In this document: positions 16,630 to 25,218 of the stretch, piece by piece
How positions within the stretch are numbered: the stretch's first letter is position 1
Layout of the letters: each line of letters opens with the position of its first letter
From: Puniceibacterium sediminis
GTDB lineage: Bacteria > Pseudomonadota > Alphaproteobacteria > Rhodobacterales > Rhodobacteraceae
DNA: 64,000 nucleotides
Assembly: GCF_900188035.1 (NCBI RefSeq)
Contig: NZ_FZNN01000004.1
Span: 62,001-126,000, forward strand
Reading direction: 5' to 3'
Made by a program: the position numbers and the translations under genes
The notes under the pieces: generated by a model
The model's database searches: none
Told to the model about the DNA's origin: nothing
What the model saw: the letters and a program-made list of their open reading frames with translations, nothing else

Positions 16630-18138
16630 ATGCTGTCTGTCTTTGATCACGGGGCACATGCGCCCTGCCCCACACCCTTCAATCTGGCCGCTTTCGTGTT
16701 GGGCCGCTCACAAGAGCTGTCTGACAAGACCGCGCTTAGCGTGGTTTCGCCCGACGGGGCCGAAAACTGGAGCTACGGCGCGCTTGAAGGTGCCGTCCGT
16801 GGTACCGCCACCGGGTTGCTGCAAACAGGAATGCAGCCGGGCGATATCCTTTTGATGCGTCTTGGAAATACTGTCGACTTCCCGATTGCCTATCTGGGGG
16901 CCATTGCTGCCGGGATCATTCCCGTGCCCACTTCTTCTCAGCTGACAGGACCCGAGGTGGAGGCCATCATCGAAGGTCTTGCCCCATCGGCCATCCTGCT
17001 GGGGGACAGCCTGCCCTGTCCCCAGACCGACCTGCCCGTTCATTCGACCCGCGATATGGAAATGTGGCACAGCCTGCCGCCGGCCCCATACAACATGGGT
17101 GATCCCGACAGGCTGGCCTATATCATCTTCACCTCTGGCACTTCTGGCGCGATGCGCGCGGTTGGCCATGCGCACCGTGCAATCTGGGCGCGGCAGATGA
17201 TGATGCAAGGATGGTACGGTCTGACAGGAGAAGACAGGCTGATGCACGCCGGGGCGTTCAACTGGACCTATACGCTGGGCACCGGCTTGATGGATCCCTG
17301 GACCATGGGCGCCACTGCGCTGATCCCTGCCGCCGGAGTCGATCACAGCCAGATCCCCCAACTTTTGAACGCCCATGAGACAACGATTTTTGCCGCTGCT
17401 CCGGGTGTTTATCGCAATATCCTCAAATCTGCTCCCGCCAGGATGCCCCACTTGCGCCATGGGCTGTCGGCCGGCGAAAAGCTTAGCCCGACTCTGCGTG
17501 CCGCCTGGGAAACTGCGACGGGCACAGCAATTTATGAGGCTTTCGGCATGTCTGAATGTTCAACCTTCCTGTCATCATCTCCCGGTCTGCCCGCAGAAGG
17601 GCCCGCACTCGGTCGTCCGCAGCCCGGTCGCCATGTGGGCATCCTCGGACCGCAAGGCCCGGTTCCGCGCGGTACGGCCGGTGTGATCGCGATACACCGA
17701 TCCGACCCCGGATTGATGCTTGGCTATATCGGCGCGCCCGAGGAAACCGCTGCTAAATTTCAGGGTGACTGGTTCTTGACCGGTGACATGGGCGTGATGC
17801 ACGGCGACGACCAGATCACCTATCTGGGCCGCGACGATGACATGATGAATGCCGGCGGCTACCGCGTCTCGCCGATCGAGGTGGAAGCTGCCCTTCTCTC
17901 GCACCCCGGCATCACCGAGGTCGGTGTCACGGATATCGCGGTCAAAGCGGATGTCCGCCTGATCGCGGCCTACTATACCGGCCCCCGAGTGCTGGAGCCG
18001 GAAGACCTTACCGCCTGGGTCGCCGAGCGGCTGGCCCGTTACAAGCAGCCGCGATTTTTCTTCCATCGCGATACGCTCCCGAAGAATTCAAACGGCAAAC
18101 TGATGCGCCGGGCCTTGGGCACGCAACCGGACGAATGA
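16630..18138 (+). CDS. AMP-forming acyl-CoA synthetase/ligase
   Basis: Adenylate-forming enzyme of 502 residues that activates a carboxylic acid with ATP and then CoA. Core motifs are present in order: the phosphate loop YIIFTSGTSGAMRAVGHAHR, A5 YEAFGMSECST, A7 FLTGDMG, A8 YLGRDDDMMNAGGYRVSP and A10 PKNSNGKLMRR with the catalytic Lys. The overall form resembles benzoate/cyclohexanecarboxylate-type and 4-coumarate-type ligases, but the acid is not predictable. I chose ATG 16630; an in-frame TTG at 16594 is possible. The XRE-cupin regulator is divergent from it. No other catabolic genes accompany it. Confidence 0.85.
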   Translation: MLSVFDHGAHAPCPTPFNLAAFVLGRSQELSDKTALSVVSPDGAENWSYGALEGAVRGTATGLLQTGMQPGDILLMRLGNTVDFPIAYLGAIAAGIIPVPTSSQLTGPEVEAIIEGLAPSAILLGDSLPCPQTDLPVHSTRDMEMWHSLPPAPYNMGDPDRLAYIIFTSGTSGAMRAVGHAHRAIWARQMMMQGWYGLTGEDRLMHAGAFNWTYTLGTGLMDPWTMGATALIPAAGVDHSQIPQLLNAHETTIFAAAPGVYRNILKSAPARMPHLRHGLSAGEKLSPTLRAAWETATGTAIYEAFGMSECSTFLSSSPGLPAEGPALGRPQPGRHVGILGPQGPVPRGTAGVIAIHRSDPGLMLGYIGAPEETAAKFQGDWFLTGDMGVMHGDDQITYLGRDDDMMNAGGYRVSPIEVEAALLSHPGITEVGVTDIAVKADVRLIAAYYTGPRVLEPEDLTAWVAERLARYKQPRFFFHRDTLPKNSNGKLMRRALGTQPDE

Positions 18139-18201
18139 TCGGGGTGCAATCACCTGTCCGTGCTGCTAGACAGGGGCAAATTCCTCGAAAGGCACATTTT
18201 C

Positions 18202-18837
18202 ATGGTGAAACTCGACATCATGTCCGACCCGATCTGCCCCTGGTGCTATATCGGCAAGACCTATCTCGACCGGGCTCTGGCCCAGATGCCGGACCATCCG
18301 TTCACCATTGAATGGCACCCATTCCAGCTTAACCCCGACATGCCTGCCGAGGGTATGGACCGCCGCGCTTATCTCGAAGGCAAATTCGGAGGCAAGGCGG
18401 CGGCGGTTCAGGCATATCTGCCGGTGGTGGAGCATGGTGAAAAAGCCGGACTTGACCTCAAGCTCGACGATATCGCGCGGACGCCCAATACCATTGACGC
18501 GCATCGGTTGATCCACTGGGCCGGGATCGAGGGGCGGCAGTCTGCCGCCGTATCGGCCCTGTTCCGAGCCTACTTCAACGAAGGCCGGGATATAGGCGAA
18601 ACCGAAGTTCTAAGCGACATTGCTGATGGCATCGGGTTGGATGCGTCGATCATCCAGCGTCTGCTTGGCTCGGACGCAGATATCGCCGATATACGGGCAC
18701 GGGACTCTGCTGCGCGGAACATGGGGATCAGCTCGGTGCCGACCTTTATCGTCGCGGGACAGCACGCAGTACCGGGTGCGCAGCCGACGGAACTTTGGAT
18801 AAAGGTTCTGGCGGAACTGAGTGAAGCCGCGGACTAA
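18202..18837 (+). CDS. DsbA-family oxidoreductase (FrnE/HCCA-isomerase-like)
   Basis: Thioredoxin-fold protein of 211 residues starting MVKLDIMSDPICPWCYIGK with active-site CPWC at about residues 12-15. The pattern GLDLKLDDIARTPNTIDAHRL and the cis-Pro segment GISSVPTFIVAGQHAVPGAQ are characteristic of the FrnE branch. There is no signal peptide, so it is cytoplasmic, unlike classical DsbA. FrnE-type proteins have been linked to disulfide reactions and polyketide or oxidative-stress metabolism. The AAAGG site precedes ATG 18202; an in-frame upstream codon at 18160 is less likely. It follows the ligase gene by 63 bases and may share its transcript. Confidence 0.88.
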   Translation: MVKLDIMSDPICPWCYIGKTYLDRALAQMPDHPFTIEWHPFQLNPDMPAEGMDRRAYLEGKFGGKAAAVQAYLPVVEHGEKAGLDLKLDDIARTPNTIDAHRLIHWAGIEGRQSAAVSALFRAYFNEGRDIGETEVLSDIADGIGLDASIIQRLLGSDADIADIRARDSAARNMGISSVPTFIVAGQHAVPGAQPTELWIKVLAELSEAAD

Positions 18838-19104
18838 TCCGTAGTGGCGCACCCCGCCGTTCCGGCAGGTGCGTCAACACCCCCTACGAACCTCGACGAA
18901 TGTGACGGCGCAATCTCCTAGTCGAAATCATTAGGGGTCGCAATTCGCGACGCCATCATCTCATTTTTTATCCTGTCACTGGTTGCCGCACGACGCGGAA
19001 TTTGTGCCACGCAAAAGGTCCTGATAGGGGCGCTTTCTTAGAGTCAGAGCTGGGGTATACCTTAACGACGGATCTGACCGCGGGCCGAAAATTGATGCCT
19101 TGCG

Positions 19105-20652
19105 TCAGGCCCGCAATGACTTGGTTCCGCCGCCGCGCGTATCGTCGGACATCGAGAATACGTTCATTCGTTGCGCCAGAGTCGAGGCGTTGTCAGTAAT
19201 GCGCAGGCTCATCGCCGTCATTTCCTCGCTCAGGCCGGCCGTGCTCTGGGTTTCCTGGTCCAACGTGGTCACCGTTCCATTCAGATCGCGGAGTGAGGTG
19301 GCCTGGCTTTGGCTTTCACCCGAAATGTGTTCGATCAGCTTCGTTACCGACACGACCTGCATCACGATGGCTTCCAGCCGCTTACCAGCGTCATTCACCA
19401 GCCGAGACCCGTGTGATACCTGATCAGCGCTGTCGTGGATAAGCGACTTGACCCCATTTGCCGCGTCTGAGGTGCTTTTGGCCAGAAGGCGCACTTCGGA
19501 AGCCACGACAGCGAAGCCCTTACCCATCTCTCCGGCCCGCGCGGCTTCAACCCCCGCGTTAAGCGCCAGCAGGTTGGTCTGAAATGAAATGTCATCAATC
19601 AGCTGGATCACCTTGAGGATTTCTCTCGAGGAAGTCTCGATCAGTTTCATCGCCTCGATCGCCTGCAAGGTCACTTCCGTGCCCGTTTCGGCGCTTTCCC
19701 GTGCCGCCGCGGCCATTTCGGCAGCGTTCCGTGCCCCGTCTGCGGTTTCGCTGAGCGATGCATTCAGGTGCTGCATGGCACCCGCGGCACCTGACAAGGC
19801 ACCAGCCTGCCGTTCGGTTCTGGTGGAAAGATCCGATGTGGCAGCAGAGAGTTCACGCGCCTCAGCGTCAAAGTCGTGCGAGGTAGCCGCAGCATTCTGA
19901 AGTGTGTCGCGAAGCATCTCGATCGCGCCGTTGAAGTCTGCGCGCAATTCTTCGTAACTTTCGGGAAAGCTGTCGGTCAGAGCGCAATCAAGGTTGCAGT
20001 CTGCCAGACGCTGCAAACTAATTCGGAACGCCGACACAACCCCCTCAGCCTCGGACTGGGCGCGTTCGGCGCGTTTTTGCGCCTCAGCTGCGGCATGACT
20101 GCTGTCCTGAAGATCTTCGGCCTGAGACTTCATGTCGCGGGAAAGCTTGGTCCGCTGCAGGATCGTCATGGTCAGAACGCCACCTTCCAGCACGACCAAC
20201 AGACCGTGCAGCACCGTCCTTTGCAGGTTCTCGACTATATCAAACGACGGATAAATCAGGGAGGGAAGCAATATGCTGAGCAACAGGTGGTGGACCGCTG
20301 TAACAGCACAAGCCAGGATCAGGACACCGGCATGGGAGCGGGTCGAAACCACGGCGAGGAGAACGAAATACACCATATGTGTATCGATCTGCCAGGGATG
20401 CCCGGAAAATGCGGCGGTCAGGCACATAGCCTGACCCATCACACAAGTCGCAATTACATAAGGTGAAAGCGCCGTCTGCAAGTTACGCGATACGACTGCC
20501 AGAGCCGCCAGAGCGCCCGAGACCGCAAGGATGGGCAGGGCAGGATTACCAGCAAAGAGCGCCGCAAGCGGCATCAGAGGTGCCAGTAGCAGGCAGAGCA
20601 CGAACGACCAGTCGCGAGTTGCGTCGTTGTCGCCTGCGGCATCAATATTCAT
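19105..20652 (-). CDS. Methyl-accepting chemotaxis protein
   Basis: Chemoreceptor of 515 residues. The N-terminal ~180 residues form a membrane domain of about six hydrophobic segments with no periplasmic ligand domain. A linker (~190-270) leads to a signalling domain with the hairpin tip region ISFQTNLLALNAGVEAARAG (here GVEAARAG in place of the more usual AVEAARAG) and GKGFAVVASEVRLLA. It signals to CheA. The start ATG 20652 has GGGGGAAAC ahead of it and overlaps the stop of the upstream small gene (ATGA), so the two are translationally coupled. With the sensor inside the membrane, it may read redox or membrane state; that is inference. Confidence 0.9.
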   Translation of the reverse strand: MNIDAAGDNDATRDWSFVLCLLLAPLMPLAALFAGNPALPILAVSGALAALAVVSRNLQTALSPYVIATCVMGQAMCLTAAFSGHPWQIDTHMVYFVLLAVVSTRSHAGVLILACAVTAVHHLLLSILLPSLIYPSFDIVENLQRTVLHGLLVVLEGGVLTMTILQRTKLSRDMKSQAEDLQDSSHAAAEAQKRAERAQSEAEGVVSAFRISLQRLADCNLDCALTDSFPESYEELRADFNGAIEMLRDTLQNAAATSHDFDAEARELSAATSDLSTRTERQAGALSGAAGAMQHLNASLSETADGARNAAEMAAAARESAETGTEVTLQAIEAMKLIETSSREILKVIQLIDDISFQTNLLALNAGVEAARAGEMGKGFAVVASEVRLLAKSTSDAANGVKSLIHDSADQVSHGSRLVNDAGKRLEAIVMQVVSVTKLIEHISGESQSQATSLRDLNGTVTTLDQETQSTAGLSEEMTAMSLRITDNASTLAQRMNVFSMSDDTRGGGTKSLRA

Positions 20653-20981
20653 GTCGTTTCCCCCGTTGTACAAAATGCTGAAAGCGCGCCTGCATCGCGC
20701 AGCGTCCAGGCGCCGGCTTTTAGGGCAGCCTCCGCAAAACCCTTGTGTTCAAACACCGCAAACATGGCAAAAGGCGCGGCCACCGGCCCCACTGCCACAC
20801 CACCAACTGCGCGCACGATAGCCGCAGCGCCGCCATCCCACGGCGGTGCCACGACCAGAACCGGCTTGCCGACGACTGGAATATCGGATCCGAGGGATGC
20901 AGAAATCAGCAGGCTGCCACAAATCAGGCAGGCCGCAGTCAACATGACCCCGTCAATCATCAGGCGCATTTTGTAGCTCAT
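20649..20981 (-). CDS. Hypothetical membrane-associated protein coupled to the chemoreceptor
   Basis: About 110 residues from ATG 20981 (MSYKMRLMIDG); a second ATG 12 bases on (MRLMIDG) is equally possible and has a better GAGC spacing. One hydrophobic segment (GVMLTAACLICGSLLISAS) near the N-terminus looks like an anchor or signal. The rest, PVLVVAPPWDGGAAAIVRAV and the alanine-rich end, is unfamiliar. The stop overlaps the chemoreceptor start (ATGA), so it is co-translated and may help receptor assembly or sensing. I recognise no family. Confidence 0.6.
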   Translation of the reverse strand: MSYKMRLMIDGVMLTAACLICGSLLISASLGSDIPVVGKPVLVVAPPWDGGAAAIVRAVGGVAVGPVAAPFAMFAVFEHKGFAEAALKAGAWTLRDAGALSAFCTTGETT

Positions 20982-21142
20982 ACGCCTGTGATAAACGCAG
21001 GACTGTTCAGAAAAGGTTATCTCGAAGCAGGTAAGACTAAAAATACCCCTTGCGTGGTATACAATCGCATACCACACTTCCATGTAATACATAAGTGGGC
21101 TAAATCAGCTGCAATCGGACGAGCCTAGGAAAGGGCCCTTAG

Positions 21143-22357
21143 ATGTCGAAAATCAAGGTAAAGAACCCCATAGTCGAGATGGACGGGGATGAAATGACCC
21201 GGATCATCTGGGCTTTCATCAAGAAAAAGCTGATCATACCCTATCTCGACGTGGATCTGCTCTATTATGACCTGAGCATGGAAAACCGCGACGCAACCGA
21301 TGACCAGATCACCATCGATGCTGCGGAAAGAACCAAGGAAGTCGGCGTTGCGGTCAAATGCGCGACCATCACGCCGGACGAAGGGCGGGTCGAGGAATTC
21401 GGCCTAAAGAAGATGTGGCGCAGCCCCAACGGCACCATCCGCAATATTTTGGGCGGCGTCGTCTTTCGCGCGCCGATCATCTGCAAGAACGTGCCGCGGC
21501 TTGTTCCCGGGTGGACAAAGCCTATCGTCATCGGCCGCCACGCCTTTGGGGATCAGTATCGCGCAACAGACATGAAATTCCCCGGGCCCGGCACCCTGTC
21601 GATGAAGTTCGTCGGCGACGACGGCACCGTGATCGAGGAAGAGGTCTACAAGGCACCTTCGTCAGGTGTTTACATGGGCATGTACAACCTTGATGATTCC
21701 ATCACGGATTTCGCCCGTGCGTCGCTGAACTATGGCCTCAACCTCGGTTGGCCGGTCTATTTGTCGACCAAGAACACGATCCTCAAACAGTATGACGGTC
21801 AGTTCATGATCATCTTTCAGAAGGTGTACGAGGAAGAGTTCGCCGACAAGTTCAAGGCTAAAGGCATCACCTATGAGCACCGCCTGATTGACGACATGGT
21901 CGCAAGCGCCATGAAGTGGTCCGGTGGTTTTGTCTGGGCCTGCAAGAACTACGACGGCGACGTGCAGTCTGACACTGTGGCACAGGGTTTCGGATCGCTT
22001 GGACTGATGACTTCGCAGTTGATGACGCCGGATGGTTCTATCGTCGAGGCAGAGGCCGCGCACGGCACCGTCACCCGCCACTATCGTCAACACCAGCGCG
22101 GAGAAGAGACTTCGACCAACTCGATCGCGTCGATCTTTGCCTGGACTGGTGGGCTCAAGCATCGGGCCAAACTGGACAGCAATGATCAGCTGATGACCTT
22201 TGCAACCACGCTGGAAAAGGTTGTGGTGGATACGGTCGAATCCGGTTTCATGACCAAGGATCTCGCCCTGTTGGTCGGACCCGATCAGAGCTGGCTGACC
22301 ACCATGGGCTTTTTGGAAAAGGTAGATGAGAATCTGAACAAGGTGCTGTCGCTATAA
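21143..22357 (+). CDS. icd: NADP-dependent isocitrate dehydrogenase
   Basis: TCA-cycle enzyme converting isocitrate to 2-oxoglutarate and CO2, making NADPH in the cytoplasm. The 404-residue length and N-terminal [18 protein letters not shown] belong to the homodimeric, eukaryote-like (type II) class rather than the E. coli class. Further markers are [32 protein letters not shown] (substrate arginines), and the metal-site aspartates in [20 protein letters not shown] with the [10 protein letters not shown] nucleotide segment. It stands alone with its own upstream region and a hairpin 28 bases past the stop. Complete and intact. Confidence 0.97.
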   Translation: MSKIKVKNPIVEMDGDEMTRIIWAFIKKKLIIPYLDVDLLYYDLSMENRDATDDQITIDAAERTKEVGVAVKCATITPDEGRVEEFGLKKMWRSPNGTIRNILGGVVFRAPIICKNVPRLVPGWTKPIVIGRHAFGDQYRATDMKFPGPGTLSMKFVGDDGTVIEEEVYKAPSSGVYMGMYNLDDSITDFARASLNYGLNLGWPVYLSTKNTILKQYDGQFMIIFQKVYEEEFADKFKAKGITYEHRLIDDMVASAMKWSGGFVWACKNYDGDVQSDTVAQGFGSLGLMTSQLMTPDGSIVEAEAAHGTVTRHYRQHQRGEETSTNSIASIFAWTGGLKHRAKLDSNDQLMTFATTLEKVVVDTVESGFMTKDLALLVGPDQSWLTTMGFLEKVDENLNKVLSL

Positions 22358-22384
22358 AGCGCAGCACCACTGCATTGAAACGAA

Positions 22385-22410
22385 AACAGCCGACCCTCAG
22401 GTCGGCTGTT
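22385..22410 (+). terminator. Hairpin after icd
   Basis: An 11-bp perfect stem AACAGCCGACC/GGTCGGCTGTT with a CTCA loop, 28 bases after the icd stop. There is no U-run, which is common for terminators in this GC-rich group. It probably ends icd transcription and also isolates icd from the IS21 remnant. Confidence 0.7.
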
Positions 22411-22438
22411 GCACGAAACGATGGTTTCGACTGGTGGA

Positions 22439-22462
22439 TTCCACTCAGAACTGACCCGGCAG
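22439..22462 (+). repeat. Left terminal inverted repeat of the IS21 remnant
   Basis: Begins TTCCACTCAGAACTGACCC and continues GGCAG. It matches the complement of the right end at all but a few positions. Confidence 0.8.
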
Positions 22463-22627
22463 CTTGTTGTGTCTGCCGGTTGCTAACGTGGTCAATGCCA
22501 CTGTCTCCTTCTGATTGTTTTTTGCTGTCTCGGAGCTGGCTTTGAACCGATAGCTGTCATTACCAGTCTCAAGGATGTGGCAGCGATGGGTGAGGCGATC
22601 GAGGAGTGCCGTGGTCATCTTTGCATC

Positions 22628-22667
22628 CACTGCCCGGCAGAGCATTGCAAAGCAATGTTCGAGAGGG
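22628..22667 (+). repeat. Palindromic repeat, family 2, copy E
   Basis: 40 bases: hairpin CTGCC-CGGCAG, then GCATTG-CAAAG-CAATG-like arms, ending CGAGAGGG. Inserted late in istB between codons for VFG and DAKM. Confidence 0.7.
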
Positions 22668-22949
22668 GCCAAAAACGCTGGCCCACTCGCTGAAGCGGAG
22701 GTTGGTGGTGATGACCACACTGGTGCGCTCGTATAGTTTGCTGACAAGATGGAACAGCAGCGCACCGCCGAGGCACTGAACGGGCGGTAGCCGAGCTCGT
22801 CGAGGATCACCAATTCGGTCTTCACCAGCGCCTCGGCGATCTTTCCAGCCTTTCCCTGGGCCTTTTCTTGTTCCAGCGCATTCACCAGTTCGACGGTCGA
22901 GAAGTAGCGCACCCGCTTGCGATGATGCTCAATGGCCTGAATGCCCAAT

Positions 22950-22979
22950 GTCACGCCAAAGGCGTGCTTTCAGCACGAC
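22950..22979 (+). repeat. Palindromic repeat, family 1, copy A
   Basis: 30 bases made of two abutting hairpins: CACGCC-AAA-GGCGTG and GTGCT-TTC-AGCAC sharing the middle arm, bounded by GTC and GAC. It is inserted in istB just after the Walker A codons and shifts the frame. Confidence 0.75.
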
Positions 22980-23144
22980 CGCAACGTGGCTTTTCCCAGT
23001 TCCGGGTCCGCCGAACAGGACCACGTTCTCGGCCGCGTCCATGAACTTGCACCGATGCAGTTGGCGCACGAGGGGTTCGTTGACCTCGCTGGCGGCGAAG
23101 TCGACCTTGTAGGCCGGGAAGCGCGCGGCCTTCATGTGATAGGC

Positions 23145-23181
23145 CCCTCTCGTGCATGTAAACATGCACTGCCGGGCAGTG
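23145..23181 (-). repeat. Palindromic repeat, family 2, copy F
   Basis: 37 bases on the opposite strand: CACTGCC-CGGCAGTG, then GTGCATG-TTTA-CATGCAC, then GAGAGGG. It shares both ends with copy E while the central hairpin differs in sequence but not in shape. Inserted in istB after EREVRS. Confidence 0.7.
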
Positions 23182-23300
23182 GCTGGAGCGCACCTCGCGT
23201 TCGGCCATTTCAGCCTTGAGCAGTTGCGACAGAATCGGGATTGCCGCGTCAAATGCAGGCGCGCCCTGTTCCATGAGGTCATGCACTGCCTGCGCCATGC

Positions 23301-23330
23301 GTCGTGCTGGAAGCACGCCTTCGGCGTGAC
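23301..23330 (-). repeat. Palindromic repeat, family 1, copy C
   Basis: Same 30-base unit on the opposite strand; its complement differs from copy A at only two positions (GAA for AAA, TTCC for TTTC). It is inserted in frame near the istB start, adding about ten codons between LKM and MAQAV. Confidence 0.75.
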
Positions 23331-23899
23331 GCATCTTCAGGTTGCGAAGCATGATGACAATTGCGGCGTCCTGCCATAGGCGCGCAGGATTGAACGGGCG
23401 GGATCATGACGCATGGCGTGTGCCTCCCCGCAGTCCATCGTAGCCTGCAACGTTGGCCTCAGGCTCCTTCTTCAGGGCGAGGCTTGAAGGCGGCTTCACA
23501 TCGGGCTGGTCGGTTGGTGTGCCATCCACCAGCCGATGGAGCAGGTTGAGCACAAGGGTCTTGGTCGGCACGCCCGCCTCCAGAGCCATTTCCACGGCGC
23601 ACAGCACGTCCTGTTCGTCATGATGCAGCACCAAGGACAGGATCTCGACCATCCATTGGCTGGCAGGCGATGCATGCATCGCCGGGAGGCTCGCGATCGC
23701 CGCCGGGCTTGCGCAGCATCTGCCCCTGCAATTGACGGAACGCCTCTGGCATCTCGACGAAGGGCGCACCATTGCGTGGCGCGCCCGGCTTGCGCTGGAC
23801 CACGGCGAGGTAATGTCGCCAGTCATAGATGACGCGGCCAGGTTGCCGGTGTGACCGCTCAATGATGCGCTGATGCTCGCAGATCATGTGCCCTTCGGC

Positions 23900-23929
23900 G
23901 TCATGCCGCAGGCATGCTTTTAGCATGAC
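23900..23929 (+). repeat. Palindromic repeat, family 1, copy B
   Basis: Same architecture with compensating changes: CATGCC-GCA-GGCATG and GCATGC-TTTT-AGCATG. The paired arms changed together (CACG to CATG), so the folded shape is kept. In frame in istA, encoding MLKACLRHDA on the minus strand. Confidence 0.75.
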
Positions 23930-24009
23930 GATCACCAGCAGCTCAGGGTCGATGTACAGACTGACTGGCCGGTTTGCGAAGCTGGCAGGCAAGAGTAGCG
24001 CTCGCCGCC

Positions 24010-24043
24010 GACGCCATGCCGAAGGCGCGCAGATCGTGCGCGA
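24010..24043 (+). repeat. Palindromic repeat, family 1, diverged copy D
   Basis: Shares GCCATGCCGAAGGC with the family but the second hairpin is altered and two bases longer. It lies exactly at the junction of the large istA deletion. Confidence 0.45.
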
Positions 24044-24516
24044 CCCCAGTCCTCGCTCCAGTCGAACTGGAATGCCTCGCCCGGGCGAAACGACAGTGAC
24101 AGATCGGTGCCGCAGTCAGTGGTCTGCTGCGCACGTTGCCGATCCCTCTTCCATACCCGCACGAAGGCTGCGACCCGCTCATACGAGCCGTCATAGCCAA
24201 GCTGAACCAGATCAGCGTGCATCTGATTCGCGGTGCGCTGGTCCTTGCGCGACTTGCGCTGCTCCGTCACCAGCCAGTCTGGCAGCTTCTCGGCATCGGG
24301 GCCAGCTTGCTTGGCCTTGATGTTGCCTGGAACTTGGGCTCAGCGGTGCCGCGCGCAGACACCTCCTGATGGTGTTGCGAGACAGCCCGGTCCGTCGAAA
24401 AATATCGCGAATGGCCATCTTGTCCCGTAATGTCCAACGTCGAATGACGCTTAAAAACTCCATGTCGATCACTCCAATAACCCCCGACAAATCCCGTCAG
24501 GGGCAAGGTTCCACAT

Positions 24517-24569
24517 GGGTCAGTTCTCAGTGAAAATTTCGACTGCTGCTGGGTCAGTTCTGAGTGACA
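24517..24569 (-). repeat. Right end of the IS21 remnant with two end-motif copies
   Basis: Two copies of GGGTCAGTTCT-AGTGA (24517-24533 with C, 24551-24567 with G at the variable place) followed by CA at the tip. The doubled motif is the transposase-binding layout of IS21 ends. Confidence 0.8.
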
Positions 24570-24585
24570 TCCAGCAGCTTTGACT

Positions 24586-25218
24586 TCAGGCGATTTGGCG
24601 GCGCCGTCTGGCCCTGAAACCCACAAGCGCCGCCAGACCGGCCAGAAGCCCAAGAACTGAGGATGGCAGCGGCACGGCAGATGCGAGGCCACCGCCGCCA
24701 GAAACAGGCAGGCTTACAAGGGCATTACCCGGGGCAGAAATCGCGTATTGCAGGATGCCGGAGTTGGTTCCGAGCAGCGCAAGATAAAGCGTGCCGTCAA
24801 AGCTTTCACCCAACGAGAGAGTGAGGGTCTGCGGCGTCGACTGGTTGTAATGCCCAAACTGAATTTGGCCGAGGCTGGTCCCCTGCCATGCCCAATCAAA
24901 CGCGGTCGTCTGCCAGAAAACATGCCCGCCAGCCGAATAACTATAATCTTGTGTCCCGATCGGGCTGAAGGTCAGCGTCACGGTTTGCGAGCCTTCGGCC
25001 AGACCAGTGAACGCGAGAAAGTCGTAGTCATTCGAGCCGTACCAAGTCCCGGCAATGGTATCAGATCCGAACCCGACAACAGTCGCGTCATTGTACAAAC
25101 CCGAGAAATCTCCGCCGGAAACTGAAGTTTCGTTAACTGTCGAAGCAGCTACGGAAAGGGAGAAAGCAGGTATGGCCATAAAGGCAATAACAGCACGGAG
25201 GAGAATTCTGAGTTTCAT
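24586..25218 (-). CDS. VPLPA-CTERM sorting-domain protein
   Basis: A secreted protein of 210 residues. An N-terminal signal peptide (RAVIAFMAIPAFSLSVAAS) is followed by a beta-rich body (ETSVSGGDFSGLYNDATV, GTWYGSNDYDFLAFTGLAEG) and a C-terminal tripartite sorting tail: VPLPSS, a hydrophobic helix (VLGLLAGLAALVGF) and a basic end (RARRRRQ). VPLPA-CTERM tails are processed by a dedicated exosortase during export to the surface or exopolysaccharide. No exosortase gene is in the window. The IS21 remnant ends 16 bases past its stop, so the 3' flank has been rearranged, but the coding region looks complete. Ligand or role unknown. Confidence 0.82.
   Translation of the reverse strand: MKLRILLRAVIAFMAIPAFSLSVAASTVNETSVSGGDFSGLYNDATVVGFGSDTIAGTWYGSNDYDFLAFTGLAEGSQTVTLTFSPIGTQDYSYSAGGHVFWQTTAFDWAWQGTSLGQIQFGHYNQSTPQTLTLSLGESFDGTLYLALLGTNSGILQYAISAPGNALVSLPVSGGGGLASAVPLPSSVLGLLAGLAALVGFRARRRRQIA

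Larger units (their letters stand above)
22445..23352 (-). pseudogene. istB-like IS21 ATP-binding helper, disrupted
   Basis: Remains of the DnaA/DnaC-like AAA+ helper ATPase of IS21. Start MLRNLKM at 23352; recognisable parts are EQGAPAFDAAIPILSQLLKA, then in another frame FAASEVNEPLVRQLHRC and the Walker A GGPGTGKSHVAV, then in a third frame [33 protein letters not shown] and [19 protein letters not shown]. The lesions, in gene order, are a 30-base palindromic insertion that stays in frame (23301-23330), a 37-base insertion causing a shift (23145-23181), a small in-frame loss before FAASEVN, another palindrome after Walker A (22950-22979), a one-base loss after FSAS, and a 40-base insertion that restores the frame (22628-22667). 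It cannot make a working protein. Confidence 0.88.
23404..24463 (-). pseudogene. istA-like IS21 transposase, deleted and frameshifted
   Basis: N-terminus MEFLSVIRRWTLRDKMAIRD with the helix-turn-helix TGLSRNTIRR is intact from ATG 24463. It then shifts frame (EPKFQATSRPSKLAP) and shifts again (MHADLVQLGYDGSYERVAAF to FQFDWSEDWG). At that point roughly half a kilobase encoding most of the DDE integrase core is missing: the text jumps straight to the C-terminal GERYSCLPAS region, then WRHYLAVVQRKPGAPRNGAP and MVEILSLVLHHDEQDVLCAV. A diverged palindromic repeat sits exactly at this junction (24010-24043) and another is inserted in frame further on (23900-23929). Inactive. Confidence 0.85.
22439..24569 (-). 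mobile_element. Decayed IS21-family insertion sequence
   Basis: The ends share the inverted repeat CACTCAGAACTGACCC plus GCAGC with one difference (22441-22461 against the complement of 24547-24567). A second internal copy of the end motif sits at 24517-24533, as IS21 elements carry multiple terminal repeats. Between lie istA then istB, read on the minus strand, both broken by frameshifts, small insertions and a large deletion in istA. No target duplication is visible in the flanks. The element lies between icd and the VPLPA-CTERM gene. Six small palindromic repeats are inserted in it (separate entries), which is the striking feature. Confidence 0.9.

Noticed and set aside
22951-22979. CRISPR-like repeats in the 22.9-24.0 kb region
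   Set aside because: The repeats are unevenly spaced, in both orientations, and inside transposase genes; there are no spacers.
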